From contig LSYV01000063.1 in assembly GCA_001584585.1 (NCBI GenBank), forward strand, positions 562,615 to 580,300: 17,686 bases of DNA. The letters are read 5' to 3'. The position numbers and the translations under genes are program-made. This stretch comes from Gonium pectorale (Eukaryota > Chlorophyta > Chlorophyceae > Chlamydomonadales > Volvocaceae). Shown here piece by piece: positions 1-9,900 of this stretch; the stretch's first letter is position 1; the number at the start of each line of letters is the position of its first letter. Under the pieces are notes generated by a model. The model saw only the letters and a list, made by a program, of their open reading frames with translations, was not told the DNA's origin and ran no database searches.

Positions 1-533
1 GAGGTGGCTGACATGCTTGCTGGGGCCAAGCCCCAACCGCCGCCCTCAGCGGAGGCCGTCGACGCCAAGGTGTCGCCGATTCTGGCCGCCACGGCCGCTT
101 CGGCGCCGTCCACGGCGCTGGAGTATCACACAAAGATATACAAGGTGGTCAGAACGCTGGCTTCGCAGGCGGCCACAGCAAGCATGTCATCCTCTTCAGC
201 CTTGAGGGCTCCAATCATGGGCAGGACCTCGTCCCCGATGGACTTGCGAACCAGCGACGCGAGCATCGCGATCAGCTCTGGCCAGAGCTCGACCCCGCGG
301 CCTCCGCGGCCTCAGCCACCCTTCTTCTTCTTCTTGGGCTTAGGGCTGGGGGTCTCCTCGTCGTGGTCGGAGTCGCTCTGCCCCTGGTCCGCCTCATTAT
401 CGCGCTGATCAGCGGCGGCCTTCACGGCCCCCGCAGCCCGCTTCATAGCAGCGCGAGTTTTCTTCTGACTCCCTTTCTCACCGGTGTCCTCGACATTGTC
501 GGTGTTGATGGAGGGGGATTTCTTCTCCGTCAT
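1..533 (-). pseudogene. Broken lysine-rich ORF, possible mobile-element relic
   Basis: Reading leftward from an ATG at 533, one frame encodes a charged, low-complexity N-terminus (MTEKKSPSINTDNVEDTGEK), an Ala/Lys segment and an acidic stretch, ending in a basic tail PKPKKKKKGG and a TGA at 312-314. The same frame continues to the window edge with only one more stop, a TGA at 126-128. The middle part is strongly protein-like (helical, starting ELIAMLASLVRKSIGDEV) and uses mostly G/C third positions. Both TGAs could derive from CGA (Arg) by CpG decay, so I read this as a degraded gene or retroelement gag-like relic. A real 73-residue nuclear-type protein ending at 312 is the main alternative. 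I do not recognise a family. The 3' part lies outside the window. Confidence 0.4.
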
Positions 534-811
534 CGTAGGGAACTTGCGAGATGCGCGGTAAGGCTTGGGCGTGAGTCAGCTCGCTCGCAGGCTCTCAACT
601 GTGAAGGCAGAATGCTGTGCAACAGTCCTCGTCAATGCCTTGGGTCCGGTTGCCTCCACCGTGCCATCACCAAATTGCATTACAGCGAGGGACAGCTGCT
701 GTAGTACAGAACCAGTGCATATAGCAGGCAGGCGGCCATTGCCCCGCCATTGCCCCGCCCGCCTGAACCATACGCAGCCCGCCGCGACCCGCGACCAATG
801 CCAGGCCTCAC

Positions 812-901
812 CGCTGCCGCCATCGGCGCGGTTGCCGGACATCGTGCTGTTGCCGCCGAAAATCAGGAGTGTGGCGGAGCTTCGAACGTACATGACGCCG
901 C
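812..901 (-). CDS. PMP-repeat gene exon 16 (type A), last clear exon
   Basis: Phase 1-1, 90 nt, acceptor GCAG, donor GTGAGG at 811. It begins GGVMYVRSSATLLIFGGN and ends STMSGNRADGGSG. No convincing next repeat exon follows before 534. If the donor is not used, the same frame stays open to a TGA at 576-578, including a segment QLSLAVMQFGDGTVEATGPK that could be a terminal exon. A TGTAA, the usual volvocine polyadenylation signal, lies on this strand near 683. Confidence 0.78.
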
Positions 902-3900
902 CTGCAGCGTACGTGCATGTTGGGCGCAATGGGTGGGTGGGATTTGGTACTAGCCGTGAGTAGTAGCGGAAGGAAGGCTATTGGCAGGGCCCACCACAAT
1001 TGATAATCAATCAAGCTAGTAGGCCGCCGGTAGAGGTCCGGTCCGGCTTGCTTACTTGACAGCAGATACATGGACCACCACTAGCACATCGGCAACATAC
1101 GACCGGAGCACGTACCGCAGTAGCATACGGCAACAATTGTACGGAGCGCGTACGGCCTTCCTAAGCCTCTCAAAGAAAATCAACCTTATTGGGACTATTA
1201 GGGCTGAACGAAGGACATTCGCCGAACATTCGCCGAACACACATGACGATCGATCAATAGTGACACGATTCGGGTTGAGTGGAGCCACTGGGTGGATGGA
1301 TGGTCACACGCTCGCTCGCTCGCATCACCAGCATCTACGTACGAAAGCTAGCGAGGCCGCGCTCCTATCCTGCTACTTGGATGATGCAAGGGATGGTGCA
1401 AGGGCGGCAAGCTAGAGAGCGAGGCCGCGCTCCTGCCTGCCTACCCGTTGCTCGCTTGCTTGGCCCGTGGAGCGAGATGAAATCCTGAACAAAGAGCGTC
1501 ACTACTGCCCGCGCGCCTCTTCATACCCAGTAATGTACCCAACGTACGGCCATACATGAAACGAACGCACCGTCGACGTTGGCGCTGTTGTTCGAGACGG
1601 CGCTCCCGCCCTTCACCTCAAACACGTTAACGCTGGCCCGGACGTAGATGGCGCCGCCTGCAGCAGGCAACGACGTTCAAGTACACACACAGTAAACACA
1701 AAGTAAACACAAAGTACATGCTTGGTGCTGATGGCAAGATGGGAGACTACGATGGCAGTAGCTGCTGGAGCTATGCACATTGGCGGCTTTAGGTGGGGCT
1801 GCCAGCCTAAAATGTGAGGAATGCAGCCTGCCGCCCACCCCCCCACCCCGAGTCTCACCGCTGCCGCCGTTGGCGCGGTTGCCCGATATGGTGCTGCTGC
1901 CGTCGACGGTGAGCGTTACGAGGTCGTCTTCGATGAAAATGGCGCCGCCTGCATGCGGATGCGGGTTGGAAGACATAAACAGATTCAGGCGCTTTACACC
2001 TTTACGAGGTACGTAATGTTTTGTTGTAGGAGCAAAGGCCGAGAAGTGTGCTAGCCTTCGCTACAGTACCCCCGACGCTGGGGGACCCGGCCTGCCACCG
2101 GGAAATTTCTGCGACAGATGGGCGTTGGGATACATAAACACATGGGCGTTTTACATCTTTACGAGGTGCGTATGGTATGCAGGAGCGAACGAAGGCCGAG
2201 AAGTGTGCTAGCCCCGTGCGACAGGATAGGAGGCGACCAATCAAGCAACGCCTCACCGTTACCACCGTCGGCGCGGTTGCCAGATATCGTGCTGCTGCCG
2301 CCCACGACCAGTTCATTTACGTAATCCTCGACGTACACGGCGCCGCCTGCAGCAGCGTAAAGTGAGGTCAGGTAGGTGAAGGAGATAGATGCAGGACGGG
2401 TGTTGGGGTGTTGGGCAACAAGGCAACGCGTACACAGCGCCGTACGTGCACTACGCCATATGTAGACAGCGCCGTACGTGCAGTACGTGCGCCATATGTA
2501 ACCAGTATAGCTTATAAGTGCCCGTCACGAGCTGCTGTGCCCGGGATGGCCGCCCGTTGAGGCAGCAGGAGCAGAGCAGGTGGGGGAGGGTGAGGGATAG
2601 ATGCCGAGTGCCGTGTCGGAGGGGATGGGGCACGCAGCCGCAAGGTCAATGGGGACATAATTGATGAACAAGAACGACGCGCCCATTGGAATGCAACGGA
2701 TGGATTCATTCAATCTCCCAAAATCGCACCGTCCTTCTTTGCTGTGTTGTTTGAGATGGCGCTGCCGCCTCTAACCACGAAGGAAGTAAGGCCGCTCCCG
2801 ACAAAGACGGCGCCGCCTGCGAATAGTAAACGGGCTTTGTTCAAGGTATTTGTGGAACATACGAAAGGATACAAAAGCAAGGAAGCGGAGCTAGTTCAGG
2901 GCACAGAATGATGGACGTATGCCGCTGGATGGCAGTGGACTTGCAGTATTGCTGCTTGCTTGTTACTATCTACGATCACTGCGTTCCTCCGATAGTAACC
3001 CAGGTTTGGCGCTACGGGTCTTAGGAAGCAAATGCACCTCAGCCGATGGCCTGAAACGTGCGGCCCGTTGCCACTTGTGCAATGACCCACCGCTGCCGAC
3101 ATTGGCGCGGTTGCCGGATACCGTGCTGTTGGAGTCGACCGAGAGGGATATCACAGAATAAACGTAGATGGCGCCGCCTGCGCATGATGGAGAGAATTGG
3201 GTAGAAGGGGCGCTCTAGCCGTGAGTAGCAGTGGCAGATGGATCGATTGATCGACAGGTTTCACAAGCCCTAATATCCCCATCTAATAATCCCTTGGTAT
3301 TGATGATTGGGCGTAGGTAGATAGCCTCTGGTCATTCCACACACAGATTCAGCATCGCGATGGCGGTGGACGGACGGACAGAGGAGGGGATGGAAGGTGG
3401 GGTCAAAGGCCATCCATTACAGGCTATAAACTGGCATTCCCATTCCCATCCCCCGACGACGCACCGTCCCATCTCGCGGTGTTGTTTGAGATCGTGACAC
3501 CGCCCTCCACCGCAAACGAAGTGACGTCCCCGGTGATGTAGAGTGCTCCGCCTGAGGATGCATGTGGGAGGATGTAAGTTCACACGGAGGGCATATACAT
3601 GTGGTGCAGCAGGGGGCGGACTATGTGTGGCAATAATTCGGGCGGGCTAACGGCGTTGAGAACCAACTAAACGGAGGCATACTATATGTGGCTACCCTAA
3701 ATACCAGCAACAACACCAACATCGAGCGTACCCCTGGCGTTATTGAAAGGGGTGGGCCCGGGAGATCCTCTGCGGGAAACGCCTCGGCGTCCTGAGGGCG
3801 GCCACCCCCTCTTGTTTAACGAGGTGGCCGGGTAACAGGCCGCTGCCCCCCCACGGGGAAGGCCCCTCTCCACACGGAAGGCCCGCCCCCGCCCGCCCCC

Positions 3901-6900
3901 CCCCTCCGCTGCCTCCATCGGCATGCACGCTGCCGGCCATTTCAACCTCTCCCCAGCACAGGGCACGCCGGCCCCGTATATGCTCATGATGGGCTTATTA
4001 CCCATGTGCTAAAAATGTACATGTGTACGGAACAAAGCAAGGTCCGCTGCTGTCCCCACTCGTGGCTAGCTCACACTATCCACAATACATAGCAGGCGGC
4101 CACTGCCCCGCCCGCCTGAACCATACGCAGCCCGCCGCGACCCGCGAGCAATGAAGGAACCACCGCAGCCGCCAGCGGCGCGCTGCCGGCCATTTCAACC
4201 TCCCCCAACCCCCGACCGCCAGAACCACCCCCACCCTGAACGCACGCACTCCCGCATCGCTCGATCGCCCGCAAGTAATGAAAGAGCCGCCGCCACCACC
4301 AATGCCAGGTAGGTCTCACCGCTGCCGCCATTGGCGCGGTTGCCCGACACCGTGCTGTTGCCGCTGATGGTGACGGTTGGGACTGAGCCGCCGACATAGA
4401 CGGCGCCGCCTGTGTGGATGCATACATGATGGAATGATAACGGGGTGCTTAGCTAGCTGTTATAATCTATCTGCGGGGAGCGAAGTTGCTAGCCATACTA
4501 TCTCGCCAGCTAGCTGGCCCACAGATAGGCACACCACTTAATAATGGATCAAGCGTACGGCCGGCCCCTATTTACGAATGAAGCACGGCGGCATGTGTGT
4601 ACGGCAATGTGGAATGGATGAATTCTGGAAAACGCGTATGTATGCCCGCAATCAAACCGATTACAATGCATGGGATGGGCGGGAGCCGCATAGCATTGTT
4701 GCACATAAAGTACATCCTCGCGCGTGTAAAAATAATCAGCGTAACAATAATGGCGACGAGCTCGGGACTCGATAGGGAGGGGCGGGCGGGGGGGGCGACG
4801 GACGGAATGAAGTCGGGCCGCCCCCTGTGTCATGTATCACGCCGCCACGCCGCCGCTTGGTCCGCCCTGGTCGCGCGTTACAATGTTACAATGATGGCAG
4901 GCTACCGCTGGATTCCTGTTTCAACTCACAACTCACCTTCTCCGATTGCGGCGTTGCTTGAGAACGCGCTGCCGCCCTCCAGCGCAAGCGAGCCAACGCC
5001 GCCGTCAACCATGATGGCGCCGCCTGCAGGTAGGTACGCACGCACACGCACGGTTCGAGCTGTGTACATCATTCGCTGCATCCAAACACAAATAAAGCAA
5101 GTGTCTGCTGCATGCCTTTTTACAGTTCGATGCCTCTTTGCATGGCCACAGTTTGATGCCTCTTTGCATGGCCAAAGAGGTGTCAGGAGTACACAAGGTG
5201 CGTGGGCTGTTGTTGGATGGGGGCGGAAGTTGACCCGCCCTGCACTGATTGATGATGGCTTCTGGCATTCATTCGTCGAGCAAAACGGTTCTGGAGCGAG
5301 CGCTGATCACGTCGTCCGCACGGATGAGTACGGATGGAAGACGATCATGTACGTACACAACGGCAGGTTGAAAGGACACAAGAAAGCGCAGCAGCGTACG
5401 TATGTTACGCAACAACCAAGTCATGCTGCCTTGGCATGACGCCGCTCCGGCCTAACCCCAGGACACCGTAGTCCTGTAGTACATGAAGCACATACATCCA
5501 GTGTCACATCCCGGTTACGGTTACGGCCGGCAACGCTTCATCAGGTCTCCTACTAATGGGATGAAGGAGGAGCGCAAGTGTCTACAATAACACCGGTGAC
5601 AGTTAAGTAGCTGCTCCATCCCGGGTCCGACGCACCCACCCGCGCCCGCCGCGCTGTTGCCCGCGACCAAGCTGCCGCCACTGACGGACACCGAATCCAC
5701 GCCGCCGCCGACAAATATGGCGCCGCCTGCGTACGGCATGCAGCACCGGGCTTGGCGCTTGGGTATCTTTATGAGCTAGGGTATGTTAACTTAGCATTCT
5801 TATTCATCTACCAAGGATTGCGCATGTCAGGCTGCGCGCGGGAATGGATCATCACTGCTGCGTGTATGTGAGACGAAGGCCGCAGCGCTGTATGTGGACG
5901 AAGGCCGCGCATGTGGCCGCCGCGCTGCCGGTTGCCCACCCCCCCCCCACCCACGACGCGACCCGTTTCCCGTTCCGTATTACTCCCCCCCCCCCACCCA
6001 CACACACACATGCATATATGTCTAGGCGGGCAAGCAGTCGGGTTTCAAGTCGCAGCGCGATGCGTGCGACAGTGCGAGCGACGAGGATGGGTGCGTGGTG
6101 TGTGTGGTGCGTGAGAGCGACGACCATACATACATTGCGCGCAAATAAAGGCCGCGCGCCGCACCAGCCGCCCCACATTGCTTGCACCCCTTGGACTGTA
6201 CGGCATGCTTGGTACGATACGTCCAGTGCGGTTGAGAGGTGCGGGCAAAGCTATTGCTCTCTAACCAGCCAAGTAAGCCTACGGTACATCTGCACCGCCG
6301 AACAAGCCCAGGTAGGTGCGTGCGTGGCAGCAGGCCTGGCTGGCTTACCGTAGGCAGCGCGGTTGCCCGTAATGGAGCTGCCGCCGCCGACAGCAAGGGC
6401 TGAGGCGGCGCCGTCAATGAAGACAGCACCACCTGTATATGTATTGTCGCACGGTACATACGGCAGGGTACAGCATTTCATTGTACGGCATGGCGGGGAC
6501 GTGTGCGGGACGTGCGCGGGCGGGAGGAGCGTGGCATGCCATGTCATGGCATGTCATCCGGGCAGGAATAATACATAATGCTCCATGCCATCCATCCCGG
6601 GCTCGCTCAGCATCCGGCTTCGCGTTTATTTCATACATGTTCCTAAAACACATATAAAACATACAGTAATAATACATAATTATGCATAATAATACATTGT
6701 GCATAATGTTCCGGCAAAGGGCGCGCGTGTGCCGCTACTAGCAGCCGAGCCACCAACACATCTAATGTAAGCCCCGCCAGATAGACATATGCACGTACGG
6801 AACGCTCTACTCGCTACATCCAGCATTGCATTTCTCGCGAGGTAGCCCCCCCCCCCACCACGTCCATGATTCACTGATAGATTCACGAGTACGCAGATAG

Positions 6901-9900
6901 ATCCAGTCAGCTGATGGTGATGGCACCCACCGAACCCGCACTCCGCCGCGTTGCGCTCCAGCTTGGTGCCGTACAGCCGTACGGCGGTGGGCCATGAAGC
7001 CGGTGCCCACGGCATCCCCGCCGCCACGTGCACAGCACCGCCGCCTTCACGTGTCCTGCGGACGGTACGACATGCGGTATATGTGGTACGGCAAAGAAGT
7101 AAGAGCGAGGACCTAAACTAAACGCATTTCTTAAAAGAAGCTAGCGGGGATATGTATGGCTGGGCATGCGAGAGATCGCTCGACGAAACGAGCATACCCA
7201 AGCAAACGGACACACAGATATCTGTACAGGTTTCTATACAGGCACTGGTACCCTACTACAACAACAATGAGGCGTGTGCCCCAGCAAAGGGACCCACCCG
7301 CGGAATGTGCTGAGATGGTCGCTTATGAGGCTCTGGATGAGCTCCATCTCCTGCACGATTCCGGCAATCCATCCGTGGATGATGTCTATGTACGTAGCCT
7401 TAAGACGCTGCATATATAGCTAGCTAGGTTGCAAAAATGCATACATCCTAGATAGGTCGTCATTCCTACATACATGGGCATTCAGGCCGCTCCCGCCAAC
7501 ATCCATCCATCCTTGCCTCTATAGATGTGTGGCATCACATAATACGCATCCCCTTTACGAACGAGGTGGATTCATGGGCTTTTGCTGCTGCTGCCTATCA
7601 GCTGACACCCCATGGATGGTGACAATCAAGGTGCCAGGTGTGGGTTCCTAACAGCCAAAGCACCAGTTGGTTAGACTGGTAGTTGAGCTGGTAGCTGTGG
7701 GATACGGGCTCCTGCCAAACGGGCTGCTGCTGAACTGTCTGACTGGCTTGTCTCCGTTGCTTGCCTGTCTCCGTGACATCTAATCAATCGAATACAAACG
7801 CAGTGATACGAATTGAATGCACGTCGTTGCATTGCATCTAAATTGCTGCCGAGCGGACACGCAAAGGGTACGGCAAAGGTACGGCACACATCCTGGGGCA
7901 CCCGGGCCAGGGACGAAGCACAAGAACGGATTCGACATGACAGCATCATGCGCCAAGTACCCACCACCGGGCATAGGACGGAGCTGTAGATGGCAGACCC
8001 GGAGCCGCCCGTGTTCCCGACCAGGCGGCTGTTGGATACGCTGATCCTTACTGTGGGGGCAGCGCCGCTGACGGCACCATCCTCCGGCGGCGCCTCTTGC
8101 TGCTGGAGCGTGGACGTGAAGACGAGGGCCCCGGCTCCGCTGCTGGAGACGACCGTGTTGTTCTCAATTACAGAGCGGTTGAATGAGGCCGATGCTGCAC
8201 CATCCTGCGGGCGGGAAGGACCGAGACAAACGATACAGGAAGGACCGATAAACTGCCGCCCTGCATCAGGAAGTCACCGAATGAATTATGAGATGCCCCG
8301 CCCCTTCCCTACCTAGCCCCCTCCCCTACCCGCCCATCCGCCCCTCCCCCACCCAGCCCCTCTCCTACCCAGCCCCCTCCCCTACCCAGCCCCCTCCCCA
8401 ACCCAGCCCCTCCCCTACCTAGCCCCCGCCCCTACTCAGCCCCTCCCACGTAGCCACCCGATTGGCCCCGTATCACGCTGGATAGATAGCAGCCCGCCTG
8501 GGAATACACATAACCCAACCTGGGAATTGACCCAAACGCAACGCAGGCAGTCGACCGGGCTCCCGTTCGTCGCGCGCGGAGCCTCGCGTTTGGACGTCTC
8601 AATCCCACGTCGCCGCGTGAATGGCCACATCCATACCATCTTAGCACGGCCGGCCCCCTTGACCCGCCCCTCCCATCCACCCACCCGCCCCACCCACCGC
8701 ACGGCACGTTACCCGACCACCCACACCCGCCCCTCCCACCGACCCGTCCACCCGACCACCCACATCCGCCCCCCCCCCACCCGCACATCCCAAAACCCAC
8801 CCGCCCTCCCTCCCACCCCACCCGGGCCTTCCGCTCCCCCCCCCTGCGTGCCCCTCCATCCCCATCCGCCCTTACGCCCCATGGGCACCGCACCCACCCC
8901 ACCAACCAGCTGGAAGTCGAGCTGCGCAGACTCCCATGTTTATTTCCCGTCGTGCCTGTATGTGAATTGCCCCATTGAAGAGTGGCCGCCGGCCGCCGGC
9001 CCCCGCCCTCGCCCCGTCTTCCCCTTCCAATCTGGGCACCCAACCCGCCCACGCACATACCCCACCTACCAGCTGGAAGTCGAGCTGCAGGCAGGCCCAG
9101 TGGCTGGCCCCCGTCACTCCGGTGCAGGTGAAGTCCTCAATGTTGGCTGCTTCTACGCCGGTTGCCGCAGCCGCGCCGTACAGGAGTGCAGTAGTATTAC
9201 TGCCGGCAGCAGCAGGGTCTTTGGGAGCCGCCAGGTCCCGAAATGTGACGTTCCGGAAGGCCAGCGCCGTACAGCCCCTGCATGTGCAAATACGTACGGC
9301 ATGTGACGCACAGGCAAGCAACACACTCGCTTCATGGTGGTGGTCGCCGCCGAAGTAACATGCAGGGCCATCACCCCTTCGACTACCTCTGGAGCTGGGG
9401 CCTGGGCGACCGAACAGCACGCCACGACCCGGCCACCCACAACAGCACACCAGGAGCGGCCCCGTATATTCCCCGTATATGCACCGTGTATGCCCCGTAT
9501 ATGCCCTGTATGTATATATTATGGGTTCGCAGTAGCTAGGTATGTAGCCTATCTACCACCAGCCCGACCCACTAGCCCGACCCACCAGCAAGCCAGCAGC
9601 GGCCCCGTGGCACTGAGCGGTACGCCCCTGATGGCCGAGTCCACCAGGCTCAGGTTGACGCCAAAGAAGGCCAGGCCCCAATGCGCCCATCGCGCGCTCC
9701 CACTGCTGCCGCCGCTGCCGTTACCCGCGCCATCGCTTAATACAACGGATATGTTGTACGATATCCCGTCACCGGCGGTGTACGACAGCGTGCGGTTCAG
9801 CTCGAGTCCAACCTCGAGGCCTACTACTACGGTCGCATTGCCTGCCGCCGCCGGCTCGTCGTCCGGAGGAGTGGCGGCTGTGCCTCCACTGCCGGCGGCG

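Noticed and set aside
4597..5439. 280-codon plus-strand ORF
   Set aside because: It overlaps exon 8 of the minus gene and intron sequence, has no domain-like content, and is open because of GC-rich composition.
7156..7419. 87-codon plus-strand ORF (ending DDVYVRSLKTLHI)
   Set aside because: It is protein-like in part, but third positions are about half A/T, whereas the opposite strand shows the G/C bias of real genes here and has splice signals.
8527..9306. 259-codon plus-strand Pro/Thr-rich ORF
   Set aside because: It is the translation of CCCACC low-complexity DNA and the antisense of exon 3.
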